From Amantichitinum ursilacus (GTDB taxonomy: Bacteria; Pseudomonadota; Gammaproteobacteria; Burkholderiales; Chitinibacteraceae), in NCBI RefSeq assembly GCF_001294205.1, contig NZ_LAQT01000027.1, positions 1 through 64,000 of the forward strand: 64,000 nt of DNA, read 5' to 3'. The notes under the pieces were generated by a model. That model did no database searches. It was not told the origin of the DNA and saw nothing but the letters and a program-made list of their open reading frames with translations. The position numbers and the translations under genes are program-made. Positions 1 through 8,714 of the stretch are shown in pieces. Within the stretch, counting starts at the first letter, position 1, and each line of letters begins with the position of its first letter.

Positions 1-111
1 TATGCGAGGCGCATCGTTAAACCGTAGCCGTTAACGCCGGCAATTTCATCCCGGTGGTGAGAGCGGATAACCCGGCTTTCCCCAGCCCGGCATGACAGTG
101 CGCAGACCGTT

Positions 112-273
112 ATAGGGTGGGTCAAGACCCACCATCCAAAGCCACAACTTGAGCCAGCCGCGCTTTGCGATGCCGCTTTGATGGGTGGGTCGAGACCCAC
201 CAGTCAAAGCCGCAACGTGAGACAGCCGCGCTTTGCGATGCCACTTTGATGGGTGGGTCCAGACCCACCCTAT
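112..273. repeat. Family 1 composite palindromic repeat, copy A (three palindromes)
   Basis: The element opens with ATAGGGTGGGTC and closes with GACCCACCCTAT. GGTGGGTC-NN-GACCCACC palindromes sit at both ends and in the middle, separated by two near-identical spacers of about 55 bases that contain CAGCCGCGCTTTGCGATGCC. It lies 3' of the hybrid kinase. Confidence 0.9.
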
Positions 274-378
274 GCAAAGCGCATCGTTAAACCGTAGCCG
301 TTGAAGCCAGCCATTTGATGCGCAGCGAGGAAGCCGGAGGACCCGGCTTTCCCCCGCCCGGCATAACAGTGCGCAGCC

Positions 379-509
379 GTAGGGTGCGTTACCCCCGCAC
401 GGGGGCAACGCACATTTCGGTTATGCCATGGACGCCGGATGGCCCCTATGGGGCCGGGGCCGTGGGCCCCACATTGTGCGTTGCCCCCTTTGGGGGTAAC
501 GCACCCTAC
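379..509. repeat. Family 2 composite palindromic repeat (GTAGGGTGCGTT type)
   Basis: Two inverted hairpins, 379-413 and 476-509, are built of GTGCGTT, a C-run, a G-run and AACGCAC. The outer edges read GTAGGGTGCGTT and AACGCACCCTAC. The interior is a GC-rich GGGGCCGGGGCC segment. The same right half recurs near 29839-29871. Confidence 0.85.
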
Positions 510-516
510 TGCGGTT

Positions 517-3342
517 TTACAGGCCGGTGAGGACACGTTCCAGCGCGGGCAGATCGTAGGGTTTGCGCAGCAGCGATACGTCTTGCAGCGGCGTATCCAT
601 ATCGCGGCCCGAGGCGACCACCAGCGCCAGTTCGGGCAGGCGCGCGCGCGCGGCGGTGGCCAGCGCTTCGCCCGACATGCCGGGCAATCCCAGATCCGTA
701 ATCAGCACATCGGGCCGCGCCACATCCAGCAACTTCAAGGCCTGTTCGCCATCGACGGCCTGGATCACCTGATGCCCCAGCGCTTCGATCAGCTCGGCGG
801 TGTTCTGGCGGATTTGCGCCTGGTCTTCCACCAGCAGCACCGTCAGTTTGCGAGCGGGCGTGCTGATCGGTTCCGCGCCCGCGGGCGGCGCCACCATCGG
901 CTGACGCTGCTGCGCGCGGTTGGACAACACGTGGCGGATCTTGCGCGCCAGCGCCTCTTGCGTATACGGCTTGCCCAGCAGCTCCACACCCGCATCCAGC
1001 CGCCCGCCGTGCACGATGGCGTTTTCGGTGTAGCCCGAGGTAAACAGCACCGCCAGGTCCGGCATGCGGTCACGCGCTTTGCGTGCCAGATCGGGGCTGC
1101 GCAGCGGGCCAGGCATTACCACGTCGGTAAACAGCAAATCAATCGCCACCCCACTTTCGATAATGGCGAGCGCGCTGCTGGCATCGCTGGCCTTCAGTAC
1201 GCGATAGCCCAGGTCGGTCAGCATCTCGACCACGGTGCCGCGCACGCCTTCGTCATCTTCCGCCACCAGAATGGTCTCGCTGCCGCCCACGGCCGGTTGC
1301 GACGGCGAGATGCGCGCGATGTCTTCCGCTTCGTGCGAGCGCGGCAAGTACAGCTTGACCGTAGTGCCATGGCCCGGCTCGCTATAAATCTTGACGTGCC
1401 CGCCCGATTGTTTGACGAAGCCATACACCATCGACAAACCCAGACCCGTGCCCTTGCCTTCCGGTTTGGTCGAGAAAAACGGCTCAAACGCCTGCGCCAT
1501 CACTTCGGGCGTCATGCCACTGCCGGTATCGCTGACCGCAATCATCACGTACTGCCCCGGCGTCACGTCCGGGTATTGCCAGGCGTAGGCATCGTCCAGA
1601 AACGAGTTGCCCACTTCCAGCGTGAGCTTGCCGATGCCTTCCATGGCGTCGCGGGCGTTGATGCACAGGTTGAGCACCGCGTTTTCCACCTGCGCGGTAT
1701 CGACAAAGGTGTTCCATAAACCGGCCGACACCGACATCTCGATTTCGATTTCTTCGCCCAGACTGCGGTGCAGCATGTCTTCCATATCCACGATATGGCG
1801 GCTGATTTTGACCACGCGCGGTTCCAGTGCCTGGCGTCGGCCAAACGCCAGCAAATAGCTGGCCAGCTTGGCGCCGCGGTTGACGCCGTTCAGTGCGTTT
1901 TCCACATGACGTTGTGCGCGCTCGTTGCCCACCACGATGCGCTTGAGCAATTGCAGATTGCCCGAAATCACTTGCAGCAGATTGTTGAAATCATGCGCCA
2001 CGCCCCCGGTCAACTTGCCGATGGTTTCCATCTTTTGCGCTTGCTGCAGCGCCAGTTCGCTGCGTTTGACGGCGGCGGCGGCTTCGCGCTCGGCGGTGGC
2101 GTCACGGCCCACGGCGTAGACAAACTGACCATCAAAGGTGGCGCTCCATGCCACCACCGTATGGCCGCCATCGCGGCGCAAACACGCGTTGTCGATACGT
2201 AATTCGGCCCCGCCTTCGCGCAGCATCAGAATCTCGTTGCGGGCGGCGACGCGATCATCGGGGTGGATCAGATCCAGGTAGGGCTTACCAACGACCTCGT
2301 CTTCCTGCCACTGCAGCACACGGGTAAACGCCGGATTGGCGGCCACAATGCGCGCGTCCTTATCGGTGACCAACATGATGTCGGTAGACAAGCGCCACAT
2401 GCGGTCGCGCTCGGCGGTGCGCTGGCTGACTTGTTGCTCCAGCGTGGCGTTCAACTCGCGCAACGAATGCTCGGCCAGCACGCGATCCGTCACGTCCGAA
2501 CCCTGCACAAAGATGCCCATCACCTGGCCGTCTTCATCAGTCAGCGGCTGGTACACAAAATCGAGATAACGGCTTTGCGCAGGCGTGCCGTCGCTGCCAC
2601 CCATCTCGAACAGGCTGGACGTGCCGACAAAGCGCTCGCCGGTGGCAAACACGTTGTCCAGCAAGCGCACAAAGCCTTGCTCGTCGGCCTCCGGCAATGC
2701 TTGCGCCACCGTCTTGCCCAGCAGTTCACGATGGCCCGCCAGCGTTTGATAGGCTTCGTTGGCCAGCGCGTACACGTGTTCCGGGCCGGTCAGCAGCGCC
2801 ATAAAGCCGGGCGCTTGTTCAAACATGGCGCGCAGACGGTCGCGCTCGCCGCTTAGCCAGCGTTCGGCGCGCACTTTGGCGGTGGTTTCCACCACGATGG
2901 CGATCACGCCGATCGGGCTGCCGTCTTCACCAATCACGGGCGAGTAATCCAGGTTCATCCACGCCGGCTCCAGCGAGCCGCGGCGGAACAAGGCCAGTTC
3001 CTGGTCTTCGTACTTAAGCGTGCCGCCCGCCAGGCCGACTTTCATCACGTTGTCGTTAAAGTCGGCCACTTCGGGCCAGCCTTCGCGCACGCGCGAACCC
3101 AGCAACTGCGGATGGCGCCCACCCGCAAAAATCGAGTACGCATCGTTGTAAATCATAATGCCCACCTCGCCCCATAGCGTAACGATGGGCACGGGCGAGC
3201 GCAGGATCAGCGCAATGGTGGTTTTAAGGCTTTGCGGCCAGCCTTCGATTGCGCCCAGCGGCGTGGTGGTCCAGTCGTAATTGGCGATGATGTGGCCCAG
3301 TTCGCCACCGCCTTCCAGAAATGCCAGAGCGCCATGCTTCAT
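517..3342 (-). CDS. Hybrid sensor histidine kinase, three PAS domains and two receiver domains
   Basis: A 941-residue cytoplasmic kinase without clear membrane segments. In order I see PAS-like sensor regions (about 20-155, 165-290, 315-425), a dimerisation and phospho-acceptor domain with the GGVAHDFNNLLQ H-box (about 435-505), an ATPase domain with NARDAM (N box), DTGSGM (G1) and GTGLGLSM (G2) (about 545-665), then two receiver domains (about 690-805 with FTDVVMPG, and 830-940 with ITDLGLPGMSG). The kinase should autophosphorylate on the H-box histidine and pass phosphate to its own receivers; no HTH output is attached. The start has a weak ribosome binding site. It is monocistronic as far as the window shows, with repeats at its 3' end. 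The signal is unknown. Confidence 0.9.
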   Translation of the reverse strand: MKHGALAFLEGGGELGHIIANYDWTTTPLGAIEGWPQSLKTTIALILRSPVPIVTLWGEVGIMIYNDAYSIFAGGRHPQLLGSRVREGWPEVADFNDNVMKVGLAGGTLKYEDQELALFRRGSLEPAWMNLDYSPVIGEDGSPIGVIAIVVETTAKVRAERWLSGERDRLRAMFEQAPGFMALLTGPEHVYALANEAYQTLAGHRELLGKTVAQALPEADEQGFVRLLDNVFATGERFVGTSSLFEMGGSDGTPAQSRYLDFVYQPLTDEDGQVMGIFVQGSDVTDRVLAEHSLRELNATLEQQVSQRTAERDRMWRLSTDIMLVTDKDARIVAANPAFTRVLQWQEDEVVGKPYLDLIHPDDRVAARNEILMLREGGAELRIDNACLRRDGGHTVVAWSATFDGQFVYAVGRDATAEREAAAAVKRSELALQQAQKMETIGKLTGGVAHDFNNLLQVISGNLQLLKRIVVGNERAQRHVENALNGVNRGAKLASYLLAFGRRQALEPRVVKISRHIVDMEDMLHRSLGEEIEIEMSVSAGLWNTFVDTAQVENAVLNLCINARDAMEGIGKLTLEVGNSFLDDAYAWQYPDVTPGQYVMIAVSDTGSGMTPEVMAQAFEPFFSTKPEGKGTGLGLSMVYGFVKQSGGHVKIYSEPGHGTTVKLYLPRSHEAEDIARISPSQPAVGGSETILVAEDDEGVRGTVVEMLTDLGYRVLKASDASSALAIIESGVAIDLLFTDVVMPGPLRSPDLARKARDRMPDLAVLFTSGYTENAIVHGGRLDAGVELLGKPYTQEALARKIRHVLSNRAQQRQPMVAPPAGAEPISTPARKLTVLLVEDQAQIRQNTAELIEALGHQVIQAVDGEQALKLLDVARPDVLITDLGLPGMSGEALATAARARLPELALVVASGRDMDTPLQDVSLLRKPYDLPALERVLTGL

Positions 3343-3748
3343 ATCAGATCAAGCCCAAGGTTTGCCGCCGTTGCGGAGCGCGCAAGATCGCGCGCCGCGA
3401 TCTTATCCAGGCGGCCGTGTCAGCCACTATCTGACAAGGGCGTGTTTTGAGGTAGGAAAACGCCTACAGCACGCGCCATTCGTCCGCCAGTCCGTAATGC
3501 GTTGACCGCACGCGCAGGGATTCATAGTGTGAAACCGCTTTCAAGCACGGACAGTTGCCGCCAGCAGGTGGGACGGGCCAGATCGAGCCGACCCACTTGC
3601 CGTGCACCGCGCCGGGGCGGTGGGTGCGTGCGCTGCAAAGCGCGCAGCCACCCGCGCTGTCATGCCAAAGCGCTTTCACTCGACCAGATACGGCGCAGCA
3701 GACGCCACGGCCGACGCAAACTCAAAACCTGTCTGAGGAGACAACCCC
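3343..3748. other. Divergent intergenic region, no gene seen
   Basis: About 400 bases separate the hybrid kinase start from the GH128 start on the other strand. Short reading frames here overlap one another and lack good ribosome binding sites. It should hold the promoters of both flanking genes, but no convincing operator was found. Confidence 0.5.
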
Positions 3749-4984
3749 GTGAACCAACCCTCTCATCGCCCGTTGCGGCGCTGTGCTGCGCTGCTGCTGT
3801 CGCTAGCGGGCGCGCTGCCCGTGTCCGCCGTGACCCCGCTGGCCGTTAGCGCCGCGATGCTGGCCACCGCACCCGCCTACGCCGCCACTACCAGCGGCTA
3901 CACCCAGCAAGCCAATGGCGTGGTGCAGTTTTACGTGAATGGCGCGACATGGGCCGATCTGCACTACACCGTTAACGGCGGCGGCCAGCTGAATGTGCGC
4001 ATGACGCTAAGCGGCAGCAACAACAGCTACAGCGTGACCGGCGTGCCGGCAGGCGCCACCGTCCGCTATTTCTTCACCATCGGCCAGACCACGGGCGCCA
4101 CCGACACGGCGTGGACGCAGTTTGTCTACACCGGCAGCGCCACGCCCACACCGGCGCCGACCCCCGCCCCGACCCCCGCGCCTACGCCCGCACCCACGCC
4201 TGCCGCCAGCAAAAGCGTCAAGCGCGGCCTGGCGTATGACCTGGCCAATACCGCCGATATCAGCGTGATCAGCAAAGGCGTGAGCTGGTGGTACAACTGG
4301 GGCGATCGTCCCAACAGCGCCATCCCCAGCGATTACGTGTCGCGCTACGGCATGGATTACATCCCGATGCTGTGGAACGGCAATTTCAATGACGCCAATG
4401 AAATCACCTGGCTGAAGGCCAATCCGTCGATCAAGTATCTGTTGGTAATGAACGAACCCAACCTCACCGATCAGGCCAATTACACGCCGGCACAAGCCGC
4501 CGCCATCTGGCCGCGTTATGAGGCAATTGCCGCGGCAACAGGCGTCAAGCTGGTGGGCCCGGCGATTACCTGGGGCACGATGGCCGGTTACAACGATCCG
4601 GTGGTGTGGCTGGACGCGTTCTACACGGCCTATCGCAACGCCAATGGCGGGCGTGATCCGCGCATCGATTACCTGGCGTTCCACTGGTATGACTACGGCC
4701 TGGGCGCGCAGCTGGATCGGCTGACCAAATATGGCAAGCCGTTCTGGGTTACCGAGATGGCTAACTGGCATAACGGCGATGGCAGCGCGCAGATCGACAC
4801 GTCGGCCAAGCAGCAGGCGCAGCTCAAAGACATGGTCAACACCTGCGAAACCCGCAGCGATGTGTTCCGCTATGCGTGGTTTACCGGCCGTATCAATCCG
4901 GACCCGCATTTTGATTCGCTGCTGGGTGGCACCGGCGCACTTACCGATGTGGGCAACGCCTATGTGACGCAGCCGCATCAGTAA
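3749..4984 (+). CDS. Secreted GH128-like endo-beta-1,3-glucanase with N-terminal carbohydrate-binding module
   Basis: The 411-residue protein starts at GTG behind GAGGAG. A signal peptide ends near AYA (about 46). Residues 48-130 form a beta-rich module resembling CBM56 (beta-1,3-glucan binding). A PTPA-repeat linker (about 132-152) follows, then a catalytic core (about 157-405). The core carries LLVMNEPN (acid/base candidate E236) and FWVTEMANWH (nucleophile candidate E336), as in the GH128 / Asl1-like glycosyl hydrolase family of clan GH-A. The expected role is extracellular cleavage of fungal or algal beta-1,3-glucan. The family assignment rests on motif pattern. It stands alone, not in the galactan operon. 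Confidence 0.82.
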   Translation: MNQPSHRPLRRCAALLLSLAGALPVSAVTPLAVSAAMLATAPAYAATTSGYTQQANGVVQFYVNGATWADLHYTVNGGGQLNVRMTLSGSNNSYSVTGVPAGATVRYFFTIGQTTGATDTAWTQFVYTGSATPTPAPTPAPTPAPTPAPTPAASKSVKRGLAYDLANTADISVISKGVSWWYNWGDRPNSAIPSDYVSRYGMDYIPMLWNGNFNDANEITWLKANPSIKYLLVMNEPNLTDQANYTPAQAAAIWPRYEAIAAATGVKLVGPAITWGTMAGYNDPVVWLDAFYTAYRNANGGRDPRIDYLAFHWYDYGLGAQLDRLTKYGKPFWVTEMANWHNGDGSAQIDTSAKQQAQLKDMVNTCETRSDVFRYAWFTGRINPDPHFDSLLGGTGALTDVGNAYVTQPHQ

Positions 4985-5066
4985 GCGGCCTGGGGCGGGT
5001 GCGGCGGCGCGTGTCGTCGTACAATCGCCGTTTTGCTCCCGCCCCTCTCCCTTCAAGGAATGCGTT

Positions 5067-5360
5067 ATGCAGTATTACTTTGTTCGCGTTGAGCTTCATG
5101 AGAGCCACAGCGCCCGCTTTGCCGACCTGCATCAAAAAATGGAAGCCGTCGGTTTTATGGGTGGCATTGCTGGCAATGACGGCAATTTTTATCGCTTGCC
5201 CAGCGGCATGTATTGCACGCGCTCCGACCTGAGTGTCAACGACGTCAAGGAAGTGGCGCGCCATGTCGCCAGCGAATTCGGCCCCAACTGGGTGTTTGTG
5301 ATGCAGGCCGGCGACTGGTCGGGCTATCTGGACCAGATCATCCCCAAGCCCAACGCCTGA
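5067..5360 (+). CDS. Small GhoS/DUF2622-like protein
   Basis: A 97-residue soluble protein with the ribosome binding site AAGGA seven bases before ATG. The opening YYFVRVELHES, the LHQKMEAVGF segment and the following FYRLPSGMY resemble DUF2622 proteins, the family of the type V antitoxin GhoS (a small Cas2-like ribonuclease fold). No neighbouring GhoT-like single-span toxin is visible, so an antitoxin role is not supported. It lies between the GH128 gene and a convergent GNAT gene. Function unassigned beyond the resemblance. Confidence 0.55.
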   Translation: MQYYFVRVELHESHSARFADLHQKMEAVGFMGGIAGNDGNFYRLPSGMYCTRSDLSVNDVKEVARHVASEFGPNWVFVMQAGDWSGYLDQIIPKPNA

Positions 5361-5384
5361 TCGGTGCCCACACGGGCGCGTCGG

Positions 5385-5906
5385 TCAGCCATCTACCGGG
5401 TTGGCCGGCGTATCCAGCAGCAGTTGATAAAAGCCCAGGTCCAGCCAGCGACCAAACTTGAATGCCGCATGTTTGATGGTGCCGGCATGTTCAAACCCCA
5501 GCTTTTCATGCAGCGCGATGCTGGTGGCGTTGGCCACATCAATGCCGCCCACCACGCAATGCATATTGTTGTCGCGCGCGGCCGCCACGATCGCCTGTAA
5601 CAACTGTTTGCCCAAGCCATTGCCGCGTTGATCCTGGCGGATATACACCGAATGTTCGACCGTATATTTGTTGGCCGGAAACGCGCGGAAACTGCCGTAG
5701 CTGGCAAAACCCACCAGTTCGCCCGCGTCGTTTTCCAGACCGATCACCGGATAGCCATTGCTGCGCTTGGTGGCAAACCACGTGGCCATCGTTTCCATAG
5801 TGCGCGGCTTGTATTCATACAGCGCGGTGGAATTGAGGATGGCGTCGTTGAAGATGGCCAGAATCTGGCTGGCGTGCCGCTCTTCGGTACAAGCCACAAA
5901 ATGCAT
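5385..5906 (-). CDS. GNAT N-acetyltransferase, phosphinothricin-acetyltransferase-like
   Basis: The 173-residue protein begins at the ATG at 5906, chosen because GGAG precedes it by six bases; an ATG 18 bases upstream lacks a site. The single GNAT domain shows the PAT/MddA/YncA pattern: IFNDAILNSTALYEY near the N terminus, EHSVYIRQDQRGNGLGKQLL (acetyl-CoA loop Q/RxxGxG) and ALHEKLGFEHAGT. Members acetylate methionine sulfone, methionine sulfoximine or phosphinothricin amino groups. It is divergent from an XRE-cupin regulator 70 bases away, a common regulator-acetyltransferase pairing. Confidence 0.85.
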   Translation of the reverse strand: MHFVACTEERHASQILAIFNDAILNSTALYEYKPRTMETMATWFATKRSNGYPVIGLENDAGELVGFASYGSFRAFPANKYTVEHSVYIRQDQRGNGLGKQLLQAIVAAARDNNMHCVVGGIDVANATSIALHEKLGFEHAGTIKHAAFKFGRWLDLGFYQLLLDTPANPVDG

Positions 5907-5947
5907 GTTCGCTCCGGGTTTCATACAGTGGAATTTGTGGCTACTAT

Positions 5948-5966
5948 AGTGGATAACATTGCCACT
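5948..5966. promoter_or_regulatory. Candidate operator between the GNAT and XRE-cupin genes
   Basis: An inverted repeat AGTGG-N9-CCACT lies 11 bases upstream of the XRE-cupin start, within the 71-base divergent promoter. It would suit autoregulation by the XRE protein, but it is short and unsupported by a second copy. Confidence 0.3.
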
Positions 5967-5977
5967 GGGTAGACCGG

Positions 5978-6517
5978 ATGTCTATTGACGCCATCATCGC
6001 CGCACGGGTTTTACATTTGCGCCATCAACGCGGGCTGAGCCTGGCCGAACTGGCCGAGCGCGCCGACGTCAGCAAATCCATGATCTCGAAAGTGGAACGC
6101 GGCGAAAGCAGCCCCACCGCTGCGGTGCTGGGGCGATTGGCGGCGGGCCTGGGCGTGCCCTTGTCGCAACTGATCGGCGATGAGATGGAGCCGCCGCAAC
6201 GGCTCACGGCCCGTGCGCGGCAAGACGTATGGCAAGACCCGGCCACCGGCTACATCCGCCGCCAGGTTAGCCCGGCGCGTGACGGCGTGGAGTTGGTGGA
6301 GGTCGAATTACCGGCCGGCGCGCAGATCAGCTATCCGCGCTGGAACACCGCGCCGTATCGCCAGTATCTGTGGCTGGTCAGCGGCGCGTTGCGGGTGGAA
6401 TACGGCGATGAGCACTTCGAGCTGAATGCGGGCGACTGCCTTGATTTTGGCGTGGACCGCAATGTGATGTTCGCGGCCCGCGACGGCTGCCGCTATCTGC
6501 TGGTGATGAATGTTTGA
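5978..6517 (+). CDS. XRE-family transcriptional regulator with C-terminal cupin
   Basis: A 179-residue regulator. Residues 8-62 form an HTH_3 domain (LRHQRGLSLAELAERADVSK then MISKVERGESSPTAAVL), followed by a short linker and a cupin beta-barrel (about 105-178) with VSGALRVEYGDEHFELNAGD. This architecture is typical of ligand-responsive local regulators, often adjacent to an amino-group acetyltransferase or exporter. Here the divergent neighbour is a GNAT enzyme, its likely target. A family 1 repeat composite begins seven bases after the stop codon. Confidence 0.9.
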   Translation: MSIDAIIAARVLHLRHQRGLSLAELAERADVSKSMISKVERGESSPTAAVLGRLAAGLGVPLSQLIGDEMEPPQRLTARARQDVWQDPATGYIRRQVSPARDGVELVEVELPAGAQISYPRWNTAPYRQYLWLVSGALRVEYGDEHFELNAGDCLDFGVDRNVMFAARDGCRYLLVMNV

Positions 6518-6523
6518 AAGCGC

Positions 6524-6700
6524 ATAGGGTGGGTCAAGACCCACCACCCAATGCCAACGAGACGAGCGCAACCGTATGCATTTTTCTCTTCGGCTTTGAA
6601 TGGCGGGTCTTGACCCACCACCCAATGCCAATGCGATGAGAGCGCATATAGTTGCGCTTTTCTCTTTGGCTTTGAATGGTGGGTCTTGACCCACCCTATG
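6524..6700. repeat. Family 1 composite palindromic repeat, copy B
   Basis: Bounded by ATAGGGTGGGTC and GACCCACCCTAT, with three palindromes and two similar spacers containing TTTTCTCTT and GGCTTTGAATGG. It fills the gap between the convergent XRE-cupin and GH42 genes and may serve as a bidirectional 3' end for both. Confidence 0.9.
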
Positions 6701-6712
6701 CACCGTTCTGCT

Positions 6713-8659
6713 TTAGCGGTATGCCAGCACACCGCCTTGGGCGGGCACGGTGGCGTCGCCGATGACCACGGATTTGCCCGTCGGGATCGGCGCGGAATAC
6801 GCCGCATCGCTGTAGTTGAAAACAAACGTCGCATCGCCCAGACGCCGGGTGCGCACGCCATCCGGCAAGCGTTGCGGTTGCAGTCCGGCCTCACGCGTCA
6901 GTTGCTCCAGCCACGCCAGTTGCAACGCCGGTTCCAGCCACGCGGCGGCATACGTCACGTTGTCCTTGGCCACCAGCACCGGCCAGCCATCTTCGCATTC
7001 GGCCAGCACCTGCGCGCCCTCGCCTGCGGCCACATGGTCGCGCCAATGGATGACGCTGCCGCTCTCGCCCGCCAGCGTCAGCGCCGGTTTCAGCGTCGGG
7101 CGTAGCGATTCCACTTCCAGCACGCGAATCGGTAGCAGCGCCTGCAATTTGCCCGGCGGCAGTTCGTGCGGGATGGTGAAGTTAACGCTGCGCGAACCGG
7201 TGCGCGGACCAAATACCCAGCGCGCGCGGCTAGTGCGCACGCGCTCCACCAGCGCGTCATCCACCACCGCCAGACTCGGCACCACCACCAATGCGTAGGC
7301 GCTGAAATCAGCATCGCGCGGCAGGATGTCGATATCAAAACCCAGCTGCCGCAACGCGGTGTAATAACTCAGCATCAGCATGTTGTAGTCAAACGAAGCG
7401 CCGTGGCGTTGCAGGTCATACATCCACAGCGTTTCATAATCGAACACCATGGCCACCTGGCCGACACCCGCTTTGGCTTTTTCAAACGTGCGCAATTCCT
7501 TGCCCACTTGCACGGCCTCAAAGCCGCCTGGCGAATAACCGTCGCCCGGCAGATTCAGCCCGGAATGCAGTTGTTCTTGCGCAAACGGGGCCTGGCGCCA
7601 GCGGAACCAGCTGATCACTTCCGCGCCATGCGCCAGCGTTTCCCAAGCCCACAAACGCACCATGCCCGCGGCGGGCGTCGGGTTAAACGGCGCCCAGTTG
7701 ACCGGGCCGGCCTGCTGTTCCATCACCCAGAAGCGCCCGTTGCCCACGCCGCGATACAGATCATGGCTAAACGCCGACACGTCGGGATGACCCGTGCGCG
7801 CATAGCGGACCTTGTCGCTTTCCGGAAAAGGCGTCACTTCGGTGCGCGCCAGCGGGTAGCTATCCCACGCTGCCAGGTCGATACCATGCTCGGCAAATTT
7901 GTAATGATCAAACGCGCCAAACAGCCCCATAAAGTTATGGAATACATCGCGGCCCGGTGCGTACTGGCGCAGCAGATCGGCTTGTTCCTGATGAAAGCTG
8001 ATGACCTCGTCCGACAAATAGCGGCGGAAATCCAGCAGATGGCTCGGGTTGGCGTCGGTCGGCGTCTGGATCGGAAAATCAATATCGCGGAAAGCCGGAT
8101 AGCGCTGGCTCCAGAACACATTGCCCCACGCCTCGTTTAACGCCTCGACCGTGCCGTAGCGCTGTTCCAGCCACGCCTGAAAATGAGCGCGCATGCTGGG
8201 CGAATAGCTGGGCACCGTGTCATGGCAAGCCAGTTCGTTATCGGTTTGCCACGCAATCACGGCCGGATGCTGGCCATAGCGTTGCGCCATGGCGCTGGTG
8301 ATGCGGCGGCATTCGCGGCGGTAATCCGGGCTGCTGATGTCGTAATGGCGGCGCGAACCAAAGCGCCACGGTTTGCCATCGGCGCGGATCGGCATGATCT
8401 GCGGCATGGCGGCGCACAGCCATTGCGGTGGCGCGGCGGTGGGCGTGCCCAGGATGATTTTCAGGCCCGCGTCGGCCAGCGTGGCGATGGCGTCATCCAG
8501 CCACTTCCAGTCGTATTTGCCTTGTTGCGGTTCCATATTGGCCCAGGCAAATTCGGCGATACGGACGTGGCTGATGCCCAGTTCGGCCATACGGCGTGCG
8601 TCGGAAGCCCATTGCGATTGGGGCCATTGTTCGGGGTAGTAGCAAACACCTGCGTACAT
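6713..8659 (-). CDS. ganA: GH42 beta-galactosidase
   Basis: A 648-residue enzyme without a signal peptide, so cytoplasmic. Residues 1-375 form the GH42 TIM barrel starting YAGVCYYPEQWP; acid/base E142 lies in WQTDNELACHD and nucleophile E314 in WVMEQQAGPVNW. Trimerisation and C-terminal domains follow, the last ending with a beta-rich segment that includes FVFNYSD. It should release galactose from short beta-1,4-galacto-oligosaccharides imported by the adjacent ABC transporter. It is the last gene of the galactan operon, about 55 bases after the GH53 gene. The symbol follows the Bacillus ganA analogue and is by function and context. Confidence 0.93.
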   Translation of the reverse strand: MYAGVCYYPEQWPQSQWASDARRMAELGISHVRIAEFAWANMEPQQGKYDWKWLDDAIATLADAGLKIILGTPTAAPPQWLCAAMPQIMPIRADGKPWRFGSRRHYDISSPDYRRECRRITSAMAQRYGQHPAVIAWQTDNELACHDTVPSYSPSMRAHFQAWLEQRYGTVEALNEAWGNVFWSQRYPAFRDIDFPIQTPTDANPSHLLDFRRYLSDEVISFHQEQADLLRQYAPGRDVFHNFMGLFGAFDHYKFAEHGIDLAAWDSYPLARTEVTPFPESDKVRYARTGHPDVSAFSHDLYRGVGNGRFWVMEQQAGPVNWAPFNPTPAAGMVRLWAWETLAHGAEVISWFRWRQAPFAQEQLHSGLNLPGDGYSPGGFEAVQVGKELRTFEKAKAGVGQVAMVFDYETLWMYDLQRHGASFDYNMLMLSYYTALRQLGFDIDILPRDADFSAYALVVVPSLAVVDDALVERVRTSRARWVFGPRTGSRSVNFTIPHELPPGKLQALLPIRVLEVESLRPTLKPALTLAGESGSVIHWRDHVAAGEGAQVLAECEDGWPVLVAKDNVTYAAAWLEPALQLAWLEQLTREAGLQPQRLPDGVRTRRLGDATFVFNYSDAAYSAPIPTGKSVVIGDATVPAQGGVLAYR

Positions 8660-8714
8660 GGGTGCAAATCTCGCTCAAGTTGAAATCGTTAATGCGTGGG
8701 GTTCGGGCTAGCCA

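Larger units (their letters stand above)
1..516. repeat. Gene-free repeat cluster downstream of the hybrid kinase
   Basis: No credible gene lies here; the short reading frames are translations of repeats. Two copies of a roughly 110-base unit (about 1-111 and 271-380) share gcgcatcgttaaaccgtagc near their left end and a GCCCGGCAT..CAGTGCGCAG stretch near their right end. They flank a family 1 palindromic composite (112-273). A family 2 composite (379-509) follows and abuts the kinase 3' end at 517. Confidence 0.8.

Noticed and set aside
112-273. Possible CRISPR array
   Set aside because: Palindromes with regular spacing, but the intervening sequences are similar to one another instead of unique, only three units exist, and no cas genes are near.
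439-1719. 426-residue plus-strand open frame
   Set aside because: It is antisense to the well-defined hybrid kinase and starts in a repeat; its composition (R, H, Q, A rich) is typical of antisense frames in this GC-rich DNA.
5948-5966. Strong operator claim for the XRE-cupin pair
   Set aside because: The palindrome arms are only five bases and there is no second copy; kept only as a low-confidence feature.
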